Assembly (NCBI RefSeq): GCF_042684365.1
Contig: NZ_JBHULI010000025.1
Location: forward strand, 310,001 to 374,000
Direction: 5' to 3'
Source: Gracilimonas halophila
Lineage (GTDB): Bacteria > Bacteroidota > Rhodothermia > Balneolales > Balneolaceae
DNA: 64,000 nucleotides
The notes under the pieces were generated by a model, which was given only the letters and a program-made list of their open reading frames with translations, made no database searches and was not told the DNA's origin. The position numbers and the translations under genes were made by a program. This document shows, one piece after another, positions 1 to 7,834 of the stretch; position 1 is the stretch's first letter; each line of letters starts with the position of its first letter.

Positions 1-810
1 GGACCATACGCGGACGTTGCCATAGGAGCGCACCAGATCGACGGAATCATGTTCTATCAAAAGCAGCTCATCTGAATTAATATGCGTGGTATCTGTAGTA
101 TCGGCACTGATCTTACGGAAATAGGAATTCCCATCCACATAGCGCCTTCCGGTTGAATCGGCTTGCAGGTAATCGCCGGTGAGTAAACCATTGTTGCTGC
201 TGTCTGCCACAAAGATATTGCTGTAAAGCTCCAGATATTCAGATTTACGGTTTATAAATAAACTATCGCCTTCCGCATATTGAGCGGTATCAGCAAGTTG
301 AACATTTCCTCTGAAAATAGCACTATCCTGGTTTTGATAATACGTTCCTTTGCTGGCGATCAAAGTACCGCCTTCATCTTCGAGACGAATGCCGTCTTCA
401 AAAAAGGCGACCTTGGTGAAGAAATTATAGTCCACCTTTTCGCCAAACAGGGTAGTGCTGTCTTGTTCGATGATCACACGTCCGCGGAGTAAACTCAATT
501 CCTGGTCGGTGTAATAAAACAGGGTATCACTCCAGATGATCTCATCCGGGGTTTCAATTTCGATATTGCCATAGGCCCTCAACTCATTCCGGTTCAAAAA
601 CTGCCAGGCACTGTCACTGACCATTTCAATATTCCCGGTTCTCAGGCGCACATCATACATTTTTCGGATCGGTTCACCGTCCTGAGTAATATTTGTAACC
701 TCTCGGGCACGCTGAATTTCCACCAAATTTTGAGCATGGGAAGCAAAAGGGATCAAGACTGAAATGATTGCCGCAACAATAAGGGGGGGTATGTGGAGCC
801 TGTTTCTCAA
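1..810 (-). CDS. OstA-like organic solvent tolerance / LPS-transport protein, 3' part cut by window edge
   Basis: This gene runs off the left edge, so only the first 270 codons are visible. I place the start at a TTG (810-808) that overlaps the TGA stop of lptC, because it gives a good signal peptide: a short basic start, a hydrophobic stretch, then SHAQ. The mature part has repeated beta-strand units with the pattern S-D-x-x-x-Y/F, as in YGNIEIETPD and LRGRVIIEQDS, typical of the OstA/LptA jelly-roll. Bacteroidota OstA-like proteins are thought to form part of the periplasmic lipopolysaccharide bridge or the LptD N-terminal domain. The direct overlap with lptC supports a role in LPS export. 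The missing C-terminus decides whether it is LptA-like (short) or longer. Confidence 0.75.
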   Translation of the reverse strand, partial: MRNRLHIPPLIVAAIISVLIPFASHAQNLVEIQRAREVTNITQDGEPIRKMYDVRLRTGNIEMVSDSAWQFLNRNELRAYGNIEIETPDEIIWSDTLFYYTDQELSLLRGRVIIEQDSTTLFGEKVDYNFFTKVAFFEDGIRLEDEGGTLIASKGTYYQNQDSAIFRGNVQLADTAQYAEGDSLFINRKSEYLELYSNIFVADSSNNGLLTGDYLQADSTGRRYVDGNSYFRKISADTTDTTHINSDELLLIEHDSVDLVRSYGNVRVWS

Positions 811-1379
811 TCTATTATAGTTTCTCCGGTTACTTCTCTCAGGGTATAATTACTCAGATCTGAATTTCCGTCCAGGCCTATGGCAGAGATACTGTCGGAG
901 GGTGTAATGATAGTCAGGAATTCCGGGGTACTTACCTTATCCGTATTTCTATCCCACTTCAGATATTCTGACCATAATCGCTTTTGTTCCGGGGCTTCTA
1001 CATAGACATTCCCAAAGAGCTCAAAAACAGCTTCATCAGGCCTGTAAACTGCGCTGTCCGATTGAACATAGGTCTTGAGATTCCCCTCTTCGTCAAAGAT
1101 ATCAATAAATACCGGTCCGCTTATTTTGGTGATATTGCGGGTATCGTCTTTGATGGAGGCGGTATAACTTCCCTTTAGTCTTAATTTGAGTTGCTCTTCC
1201 TCCATGATCTCCATATCCACACCCCAGCTTTCGGTTACGGTGAAAAGGGAATCACTTAAAGCTTCATTAACTTGCCGGCTTTCATATTCGGAGAGTTCTC
1301 CGCATGCCGAGATCAGGAAGACGCCAAAAAAAATAATTAGCACACAGCTAAAGCGTGCCAAAGTAGCGGTCTCCCGCAT
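807..1379 (-). CDS. lptC: LptC-like LPS export lipoprotein
   Basis: Predicted LPS export system protein LptC, anchored at the inner membrane and passing LPS to the periplasmic bridge. The N-terminus has a hydrophobic segment ending in LISAC, a plausible lipobox. The rest is rich in beta strands, including units such as SGPVFIDIFDEEG and FELFGNVYVEAPE that resemble the OstA/LptC fold. The frame stays open up to 1424, but that start lies deep in upp. I chose the ATG at 1379, which overlaps upp by 32 bases; a TTG at 1361 would also keep the signal peptide. The stop overlaps the start of the OstA-like gene, so the two are probably translated as a pair. Family assignment rests on size, signal and context rather than a strong motif. 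Confidence 0.72.
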   Translation of the reverse strand: MRETATLARFSCVLIIFFGVFLISACGELSEYESRQVNEALSDSLFTVTESWGVDMEIMEEEQLKLRLKGSYTASIKDDTRNITKISGPVFIDIFDEEGNLKTYVQSDSAVYRPDEAVFELFGNVYVEAPEQKRLWSEYLKWDRNTDKVSTPEFLTIITPSDSISAIGLDGNSDLSNYTLREVTGETIID

Positions 1380-1974
1380 CGCCGAGTCCGGGAACGATAA
1401 ATGCGTTTTCGTTGAGTTTTTCATCGATAGCGGCTGTTATAATTGGAACGTCAGGATGATCGTTTTGAAGCCGTTCAATACCTTCCGGTGCAGCGATCAG
1501 TGAAACAAAGCGAATATTATCGGCTCCATTCTCTTTTAGGAATTTAAGGGCATGAGATCCGCTTCCTCCGGTTGCAAGCATGGGATCGACCACCAGGGTG
1601 TACGCTCCTTTCAAACCGCCAGGGAAATTATGATAGTAATTTACCGGTTCATGAGTTTCCTCATCCCGATACACTCCAATATGCCCCACTTTGGCATCAG
1701 GCATAAAGCTGATGATGCCATCAACGAGGCTGAGTCCGGCCCGGAGGATGGGGATCACAAACACTTCGGTTTCAGGCTTGTATCCGGTCGTAGTTTTGAT
1801 CGGTGTTTCTACGTCATATTCCTTGAGTGGCAGATCGGTCAGGGCCTGATAGGCCAGAACCGTTCCTATGGTGCTCATGGCCCGTCGGAAAGCAGCGGTT
1901 TCCGTATTCTTATCTCTCAGAATACTGAGGTAGCGCTTAACAACGGGGTGATCGATCTCAACTACGTTTGACAT
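1348..1974 (-). CDS. upp: Uracil phosphoribosyltransferase
   Basis: Pyrimidine salvage enzyme in the cytosol that converts uracil and PRPP to UMP and pyrophosphate. The type I phosphoribosyltransferase PRPP loop VVDPMLATGGS is seen near residue 128, and the C-terminal uracil-binding segment GLGDAGDRYFGT is intact. At 208 residues it has the usual family length. The frame continues upstream into the symporter gene, but the ATG at 1974 (MSNVVEIDHP) matches the family N-terminus and starts just after the symporter stop. The 1-base gap to the upstream symporter suggests one transcript. A pyrimidine-nucleoside phosphorylase at 55930 could supply uracil to this enzyme. Confidence 0.95.
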   Translation of the reverse strand: MSNVVEIDHPVVKRYLSILRDKNTETAAFRRAMSTIGTVLAYQALTDLPLKEYDVETPIKTTTGYKPETEVFVIPILRAGLSLVDGIISFMPDAKVGHIGVYRDEETHEPVNYYHNFPGGLKGAYTLVVDPMLATGGSGSHALKFLKENGADNIRFVSLIAAPEGIERLQNDHPDVPIITAAIDEKLNENAFIVPGLGDAGDRYFGTL

Positions 1975-1975
1975 A

Positions 1976-3607
1976 TTAAGCTTGATTTTCCTCTTCTTCC
2001 ATTTTCTTGAAGTACTTCTTACTTGCAACTGCAACCGATCCTGACAACGCAAACAAGGCGATAATATTAGGGAAGGTCATCAGTCCCAGAGCAATATCAC
2101 CGATAGCCCAGACTGTGGCCAGTGGGAATATAGCTCCCAGGAAGTGCATCAGCAGATAAACAGCTTTGTAGGGTAAAATAGCACCGTCTCCGGCAAGATA
2201 TTGAATAGAACGGTCTCCATAATAACTCCAACTGATGGCGGTCGAAATACCAAACAGAAGCACACAGAAAGTTACAATGTGTTTACCGTAAGGGAAGATA
2301 GGGGCCAATCCTTTTTCAAAGGCAAGGGAGGTAAGCGGAGCTCCGTTTTCAATGATGCTTGTATAAACAGTTGCCACAACATTTCCGGCTTCATCAGTGA
2401 AGGTACCGGTAGTAACATTAAGGGTACCTGAAAATTCTTCTCTGTCTTCAAGATCGAGGAAGAAGACTCCGGTTTCAAAATCATTTCTCTTAACCGTACC
2501 ATTCACAGGATCACCGTCTTCAATGATCAGTGTATTGCTACCGTCAGCTACTTCCACCGTGTTATTGCTGTTGCCGGGCTCATATACCATGTCATGGCGT
2601 TCTTCCCACACTCCGGTAGCTACAATCACCAAACCGGTCATAGTACAAACAACGAGGGTATCAATAAAAGGCTCGAGCAGGGCTACAACACCTTCACGAA
2701 CAGGTTCATCTGTTTTTGCAGCTCCGTGCGCAATAGGGGCAGAACCTTGTCCCGCTTCGTTAGAAAACAACCCACGTTTAATACCCCAGACCAGGGTTGT
2801 TAAAAATACCCCTGAACCTACCCCGAACAAGCCGGCTTCAGGAGTGAAGGCAGTCGTAAATATCGTTCCAAAAGCAGGGATAACATCACCGGCATTCAGT
2901 GTAAGAATAATAAGTGCACCTAATACATAGATAAGCGCCATAAGCGGCATCAGTCGGGCAGTAACTTGTCCAATTCTTTTGATACCCCCAACTATTACAA
3001 CTCCAACAAAAGCTGCGGTCACAAGACCTGATATCCAGCTTGGTATCTGGAATGTGCTGTACATGGTGTCAGCAACTGTGTTTGCCTGAACGGCATTACC
3101 GGTAAGGAAGGAACAGATAACCGCCATGGCTGCAAAGAATACAGCAAGCCATTTCCAGTTTTCCCCCAATCCTCTTTCTATATAATACATAGGTCCACCG
3201 GATACCGAACCGTCCTTATTCTGAACGCGGTATTCAACGGCAAGGGTACACTCAGTGTACTTGATCGCCATACCGAAAAAGGCGGTTACCCACATCCAGA
3301 AAAGTGCTCCGGGACCACCGTAATGAATGGCGATAGCCACTCCTGCGATATTACCAATACCAACTGTAGCCGAAAGTGCAGTTGTTAATGCCTGAAAGTG
3401 ATTTACATCACCGGTGTCATCGGGGTCATCATAAACCCCCATTACCGATTTAATACCGTGGGCAAATCTTCTTATTTGTACAAAGCCAAGTCGAAGGGTA
3501 ATAAAGATTCCAAAACCTAAAAGCAGAACCACCATAATGGGGAATTGCTCCGGGGTTGACCATACCAGGTTATTCAACCAGTTAACAACTTGTTCAAATA
3601 ATTCCAT
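1976..3607 (-). CDS. Sodium:alanine/glycine symporter (AGCS family) with an extra loop
   Basis: Inner-membrane sodium-coupled amino-acid carrier of the AGCS (AlsT/DagA) family. The family signature around residues 75-125 is clear: TALSATVGIGNIAGVA followed by a GGPGALFWMW segment, and many hydrophobic helices follow. Most relatives have about 450-490 residues; this one has 543. The excess is a hydrophilic, Asp/Glu/Asn/Thr-rich stretch at about residues 338-425, after the GVWEE helix end and before the conserved TSLAFEKG segment. It is predicted to be a loop outside the membrane core. Substrate is not readable from sequence; alanine or glycine is the family default. The upp start lies 1 base downstream. 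Confidence 0.93.
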   Translation of the reverse strand: MELFEQVVNWLNNLVWSTPEQFPIMVVLLLGFGIFITLRLGFVQIRRFAHGIKSVMGVYDDPDDTGDVNHFQALTTALSATVGIGNIAGVAIAIHYGGPGALFWMWVTAFFGMAIKYTECTLAVEYRVQNKDGSVSGGPMYYIERGLGENWKWLAVFFAAMAVICSFLTGNAVQANTVADTMYSTFQIPSWISGLVTAAFVGVVIVGGIKRIGQVTARLMPLMALIYVLGALIILTLNAGDVIPAFGTIFTTAFTPEAGLFGVGSGVFLTTLVWGIKRGLFSNEAGQGSAPIAHGAAKTDEPVREGVVALLEPFIDTLVVCTMTGLVIVATGVWEERHDMVYEPGNSNNTVEVADGSNTLIIEDGDPVNGTVKRNDFETGVFFLDLEDREEFSGTLNVTTGTFTDEAGNVVATVYTSIIENGAPLTSLAFEKGLAPIFPYGKHIVTFCVLLFGISTAISWSYYGDRSIQYLAGDGAILPYKAVYLLMHFLGAIFPLATVWAIGDIALGLMTFPNIIALFALSGSVAVASKKYFKKMEEEENQA

Positions 3608-3913
3608 GAATAAAATATTATTGGTTAAGAGTATTAGTAAGAGGGCAGGGAGAAAGTAAAAAACATTTGGGAATATTAAAGGATAACATTTGGGAAGCTT
3701 ACAATTTGTATAATTTTCTTAAAGAGAGAGATAAAGCAGGGTATGGTTTGAATAAACAAAGGTTAGCTCATTTCTGAATCAGGAAGAGTAAAAGAAACGG
3801 TAAAATGATTTTATAGAAATTTCGGAATGAATTGTGAACGATTTTATAGTAGCTTTGTTTTCATTGTAGTATTTTTGGAACCATATATTAAATAATAATC
3901 AATCTTTAAGATC
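3608..3913. other. Intergenic region between divergent symporter and HU genes
   Basis: A 306-base AT-rich region separating divergently transcribed genes, so it should hold promoters for both. Toward the HU gene there is a good -7 box at 3850-3857. Two short direct repeats of ACATTTGGGAA occur at roughly 3662 and 3687; their role is unknown. No ORF or tRNA-like fold was recognised. Confidence 0.5.
3850..3857 (+). promoter_or_regulatory. Candidate Bacteroidota -7 promoter box for the HU gene
   Basis: TAGCTTTG fits the Bacteroidota -7 consensus TAnnTTTG exactly. Transcription would begin near 3863, giving a leader of about 50 bases. A TTG at 3832-3834 is a possible -33 element, but the 15-base spacing is shorter than usual, so the call is tentative. 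Confidence 0.35.
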
Positions 3914-4207
3914 ATGACTAAAGCAGATATAGTAGATGTAATTTCTTCATCTGTGGGCCTGACCAAAGTTGAAACCGAAGCCGTTGTAAATGGATTTATG
4001 GAGACGGTTAAAGACGCAATGAAACGCGGTGAAAATATCGAATTGCGTGGTTTTGGGAGTTTCAAAGTTGTAAAGAGAGCACAGCGAGTAGCACGAAATC
4101 CGAAAACGAACGAGGAAGTAATAGTTCCTGAACAGTACGCTCCGGTGCTAAAAATGTCTAAAGATTTCAAAGAAGCGGTTAATGAAGCCCAGGTGGTTGA
4201 AAATTGA
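3914..4207 (+). CDS. HU/IHF family DNA-binding protein
   Basis: Small histone-like protein that binds and bends DNA as a dimer and organises the nucleoid. The 97 residues match the HU/IHF fold: N-terminal helices (MTKADIVDVISSSVGLTK), the dimer core GENIELRGFGSFKVVKR at about residues 38-54, then the DNA-contacting arm with the conserved ARNPKT segment containing the intercalating proline. The length is normal for the family. It is monocistronic or co-transcribed with the tiny basic ORF 83 bases downstream. IHF versus HU cannot be told apart from this sequence alone; the ARNP arm occurs in both. Confidence 0.95.
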   Translation: MTKADIVDVISSSVGLTKVETEAVVNGFMETVKDAMKRGENIELRGFGSFKVVKRAQRVARNPKTNEEVIVPEQYAPVLKMSKDFKEAVNEAQVVEN

Positions 4208-4290
4208 TTTAGAAAACCTGTGAAAACTTCTTATTTTTACGACCGTTCGAACAATGGTAATTTTTATTAAACACAGTTAGGTGAGTATTT

Positions 4291-4383
4291 ATGCCAAGTG
4301 GTAAAAAAAGAAAGCGCTCCAAAATTGCAAAGCACAAGCGAAAAAAGCGTCTGAGAAAAAACAGACACAAGAAGAAAAAATAA
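4291..4383 (+). CDS. 30-residue basic protein, AURKAIP1/COX24 (mS38-like) family
   Basis: A very short ORF of 30 residues starting MPSGKKRKRSK and ending in KNRHKKKK; about two thirds of its residues are Lys or Arg. Its composition and the K-R-x-K-H-x-R-K-K-R pattern match the small Bacteroidota proteins annotated as AURKAIP1/COX24 domain proteins, related to the mitochondrial ribosomal protein mS38. By that analogy it is probably a ribosome component, but this is family knowledge and not shown here. A strong hairpin terminator begins 9 bases after the stop codon, which supports it being a real expressed gene. Confidence 0.78.
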   Translation: MPSGKKRKRSKIAKHKRKKRLRKNRHKKKK

Positions 4384-4391
4384 GATTTTAC

Positions 4392-4417
4392 AAGGCTCCG
4401 GTTTCGGAGCCTTTTTT
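4392..4417 (+). terminator. Intrinsic terminator after the small basic protein
   Basis: Perfect 9-bp stem AAGGCTCCG / CGGAGCCTT with a 4-base loop, followed by a run of T. It would end the HU/mini-protein transcript. Confidence 0.88.
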
Positions 4418-4523
4418 GTTTAAGGAAATTGTGAAGGAGACGGTCAATCCTATGTGCGGTCAGAGATAAACAGACTCGGCCAAACAGAGCCTGCTCGTTA
4501 TAATTTTCTAATGTATGTGAATG

Positions 4524-4555
4524 AAGGCGATTCTTAACCGGAATCGCCTTTTTTT
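4524..4555 (+). terminator. Second intrinsic terminator, no gene directly in front
   Basis: Perfect 10-bp stem AAGGCGATTC / GAATCGCCTT, 7-base loop, then seven T. It lies about 105 bases beyond the first terminator, and no ORF lies between the two. It may be a back-up terminator or the end of a small RNA transcribed from about 4421-4550. Confidence 0.8.
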
Positions 4556-4657
4556 ATGTCTTGGATTTTCAAGCGTAAGAATCTTTTAACAGAATCTGAG
4601 TTTTACAAAGCTCATTTTCAGTACAGTTTTAAAGGACAAAACAAAACATCCCCTTAG

Positions 4658-7468
4658 ATGAAAACATACAGAACTTTCCTTCTCTCACTGTTAATGCTCT
4701 TTGGATTTGTCGGGAGTGCGATGGGGCAGGTGACTTCTGATGATGCCTGGATCAATGAATTTCACTACGATAATGATGGGTCGGATGTGGGGGAATTTGT
4801 GGAGATCGTTGTTAAAGATGTAGGGAGTTATACATTAAGTGATTTTATTGTTCATCTTTATAATGGTAGTAATGGTGAAAGTTATGGGTCGCAAACCTTA
4901 GATTTTTTTACTGAAGGGGAAACAGTAGGCGATTACACTTTTTTTTATTGGGAACCAAGTAGTATTCAAAATGGTCCAGATGCTGTTTCTTTGACACATA
5001 ATGTGTCAGTAGTACAGTTTTTAAGTTATGGAGGAACATTTATTGGATCTGGAGGCCCAGCCGATGGGGTAAAATCCGTTGATGTGGGCATTTCTGAGAC
5101 AGGAAGTACACCAATAGGAGAATCACTTCAACTTACCGGAGCCGGATATGGATATGATGATTTCACATGGAGCGGTCCAAGTGAAGATTCACCTGGTTTG
5201 GTTAATAGTAGCCAGTCTCTGACACCCGCCGTAGAATTTTCTTCAGCAGGTGCTACAGTGAATGAAGCAGACGGCACTATCGATATCACCGTCAAGATCG
5301 TGATCCCTGATGGAAATGCCGTAGATGTTGATGTTGTATTTCAGCAAGGACCGAGTACAGCTCAAGCTACAGATTTTACGACCAGTACAACTCAAACTGT
5401 TTCCTTTGGATCAGGTGCTGTAAACGGAGCAACCCAAACAGCTACTTTTACCCTTAACTCTGATTCAGATTATGAAGGAATTGAAGAAGCCAAGTTCATC
5501 CTAACTAATATTTCCACTTCCGGATCTGCTACCATAAGTGGACAGACTGAATACACTTTAACGATCGAGGATGATGATACACCAACGGTAGTTATAAATG
5601 AGTTCTTGGCTGATCCTGGGGGTATTGATATAGATGGAAGTGGTACATATCAATTCGATGATGATGAATTCATAGAGTTATACAATAATGAATCTGTAAG
5701 TGTTAACATAAGTAACTGGACTTTATCCGATGGAGCTATCAGGCATGCTTTTCCAGAAGGAACTGTATTAAAAGCAAAATCTGCAATAGTAGTATTTGGA
5801 AGTCCTGACCAATATTCAGGTTTGTTTGGAGGTTCTATTGTTCAAGGAACTACTTCTTTAGGTTTAGCTAATGGTGGGGACACTATAATTTTGGCAGATA
5901 ATGAAAGTAACACTGTTGATTCTCATACCTATACATCAGGTATACCTAGTGGAAAATCTATGGTTAGAGATCCTGAAGGAACCGGTACATTTAAAGATCA
6001 TGATGCAGTAACTGGCCATGTTGGAGATTACTCTCCGGGCCTTAAAACAAATGGAGATCAATTCAACTCGAATTTATTAATAGAGGGCAATGCCGGCTGG
6101 CGTATGCTTTCAGCTCCTGTAGCAAACATGCCAATATCAGATATCACGGATGACACTCCGATTCAAGGTTTTGGAGATGGTTTTGCGAAGAATTTCTATA
6201 CCGGATATGATGGCACCTCTTTCACTGCCCCTGGAGATCTTACAGGTAATCTAAATTCCGGAGAAGGTTTTATTCTCTATTTCTACAATAATAATGAAGC
6301 AAGCAGTTCAACGCTCCCTGTTGTAATTGATATAAGTGCTGGATCTGAACCCTCTGGTGATGTAACCATATCTTCTTTAAACGATGATTTACATAGCGAT
6401 GGATGGAATTTACTTGGGAATCCTTTTCAAACGGCATTTAATATTGACTCAATTACGACTTCCGGGGGTACTACAGGCCTTGCTAGTGCGGTTGCACACA
6501 TTTGGAGTGATGAAGATGAGTCTTATATCCTATCGACCGCTAATGATAACAAGGTTGCACCCGGACAAGGTTTCTTCTTGCAGAATGATGATGCTACTTC
6601 TGTAACCCTGCCAATAACTGGAAAAGCAACGGGTACACGATTTTATAAGACGAATAAAAAAGAATCGGCTTTTGTCCAACTTGAACTGCGGACTAGGGAC
6701 GTATATCAGAACAGAGAACAAAAGGATATTTCTACAGTTCTTTACTTCAGTGATAAAGCTGGCCCGGGTTGGGATAAATGGGATGCGAAAAAACTATATC
6801 CTCTTAAAAGCAGCTATTCATTATTGAATATTATCTCATCAAGTGATGAACAAGCACGAACTCAGGATTCAAGACCTTTTGAGAACGTAGGTGAAGAGAT
6901 CTTCTATTTAGAAGTCGAGTCAATGAATGTTAAAAGCGCTCAAGTGCTTGAATGGAATAAAAGTTCAAATATTCCTGAAAGTTGGACTTTTACTTTCAGG
7001 GATAATAAAACAGGAGAAGAAGTACTAATGGACGAAAACTTTTCTTACGATTTTACTCACAATGAAATAGCGGTCAATCAGAAAGCAAATAAAGAAGCAA
7101 ATCTGAAAGAAGTAATGACTGTGAAGAAGAAAAGTTTAGACCCAAGATTTATGATCACTTTGAGTAAGGGAACCTCCGTTACCAACGAACAAACGGATCA
7201 GCCTCAGAAAATGGCACTTAAGCAGAATTACCCGAACCCGTTCAATCCAACTACCAGCATCTATTACAGTATTCCGGAAGCAGGTGAAGTGAACCTGACC
7301 ATTTACAACGTGATGGGGCAGCGTGTGCACACACTGGTTGATGGACAGAAATCAGCCGGGGAATATCGGGTTACATGGAATGCCACGAATATGGCAAGTG
7401 GCATCTATTACTACCGTTTTAATTATGCCGGACAGGTAATTACCCGTCAAATGACCTTAATTAAGTAA
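4658..7468 (+). CDS. Large secreted lamin-tail / Calx-beta protein with T9SS sorting domain
   Basis: A 936-residue exported protein. Visible parts in order: signal peptide (1-23, ending SAMGQ); a lamin-tail-like domain (about 25-185, beginning DAWINEFHYDNDG); a Calx-beta domain (about 190-303, ending LTIEDDDTP); a second lamin-tail domain (about 307-455, VVINEFLADPGG, FIELYNN); a beta-rich middle region (470-840); and a T9SS type A sorting domain (about 850-936) with NYPNPFNPTT and a final basic/hydrophobic strand. It should cross the outer membrane through the type IX system and be attached to the surface or released. Lamin-tail domains occur in many surface proteins and nucleases, but no nuclease domain is visible here. 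Likely an adhesin or matrix protein; function not established. Confidence 0.9.
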   Translation: MKTYRTFLLSLLMLFGFVGSAMGQVTSDDAWINEFHYDNDGSDVGEFVEIVVKDVGSYTLSDFIVHLYNGSNGESYGSQTLDFFTEGETVGDYTFFYWEPSSIQNGPDAVSLTHNVSVVQFLSYGGTFIGSGGPADGVKSVDVGISETGSTPIGESLQLTGAGYGYDDFTWSGPSEDSPGLVNSSQSLTPAVEFSSAGATVNEADGTIDITVKIVIPDGNAVDVDVVFQQGPSTAQATDFTTSTTQTVSFGSGAVNGATQTATFTLNSDSDYEGIEEAKFILTNISTSGSATISGQTEYTLTIEDDDTPTVVINEFLADPGGIDIDGSGTYQFDDDEFIELYNNESVSVNISNWTLSDGAIRHAFPEGTVLKAKSAIVVFGSPDQYSGLFGGSIVQGTTSLGLANGGDTIILADNESNTVDSHTYTSGIPSGKSMVRDPEGTGTFKDHDAVTGHVGDYSPGLKTNGDQFNSNLLIEGNAGWRMLSAPVANMPISDITDDTPIQGFGDGFAKNFYTGYDGTSFTAPGDLTGNLNSGEGFILYFYNNNEASSSTLPVVIDISAGSEPSGDVTISSLNDDLHSDGWNLLGNPFQTAFNIDSITTSGGTTGLASAVAHIWSDEDESYILSTANDNKVAPGQGFFLQNDDATSVTLPITGKATGTRFYKTNKKESAFVQLELRTRDVYQNREQKDISTVLYFSDKAGPGWDKWDAKKLYPLKSSYSLLNIISSSDEQARTQDSRPFENVGEEIFYLEVESMNVKSAQVLEWNKSSNIPESWTFTFRDNKTGEEVLMDENFSYDFTHNEIAVNQKANKEANLKEVMTVKKKSLDPRFMITLSKGTSVTNEQTDQPQKMALKQNYPNPFNPTTSIYYSIPEAGEVNLTIYNVMGQRVHTLVDGQKSAGEYRVTWNATNMASGIYYYRFNYAGQVITRQMTLIK

Positions 7469-7481
7469 TTTTAAATTCATT

Positions 7482-7525
7482 AATGCTCAATGTTAAATGA
7501 GTACTGCCATTTAACATTGAGCATT
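7482..7525. repeat. Perfect 18-bp inverted repeat downstream of the T9SS gene
   Basis: AATGCTCAATGTTAAATG at 7482-7499 and its exact reverse complement at 7508-7525, with an 8-base loop. There is no T tract, so it is not a classical terminator. It resembles other AT-rich inverted repeats in this window that sit directly behind stop codons. Confidence 0.85.
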
Positions 7526-7545
7526 CAACATTAGACATTGTCATT

Positions 7546-7761
7546 ATGAAAACCCTGATCTATCTTTTGTTAGCATGTACCTTGGTATTTATTCTGACTT
7601 CGGTGTTAGTTGCTCAGCCTTTTTTCCCGGGGCCACCATCTCAGGCTCCAATCGATGGCGGACTTAGCTTACTTGCTGCTGCCGGAGGTGGGTATGCCAT
7701 CAAGAAACTGCGCGACAGGAAGAAAGCCGAAGAGCAGGAAATGCAAGACCTTGATATATAA
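7546..7761 (+). CDS. Small PID-CTERM-type sorted protein
   Basis: A 71-residue protein with an N-terminal signal peptide (hydrophobic stretch ending VLVAQP), a Pro-rich spacer, the motif APIDGG, a short hydrophobic segment (LSLLAAAGGGYAI) and a basic tail beginning KKLRDRKKA. This layout matches the PID-CTERM protein-sorting pattern in Bacteroidota, where almost the whole mature protein is the sorting tail. Family knowledge suggests processing by an exosortase-like enzyme, which is not in this window. It follows the T9SS cargo gene, but a strong hairpin separates them, so co-transcription is uncertain. The function of these mini-proteins is unknown. Confidence 0.75.
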   Translation: MKTLIYLLLACTLVFILTSVLVAQPFFPGPPSQAPIDGGLSLLAAAGGGYAIKKLRDRKKAEEQEMQDLDI

Positions 7762-7834
7762 GCGTACTTATAGCATTGAATATTGAGTATAGATTCTTAG
7801 CTTTGACCGATCTCTAATAAAGCTAAAACCTCCT

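Noticed and set aside
2397..2930. 177-codon ORF antisense to the symporter gene
   Set aside because: It is the mirror of a strongly conserved membrane-protein gene; its protein is Ser/Pro/Val-rich without any recognisable domain.
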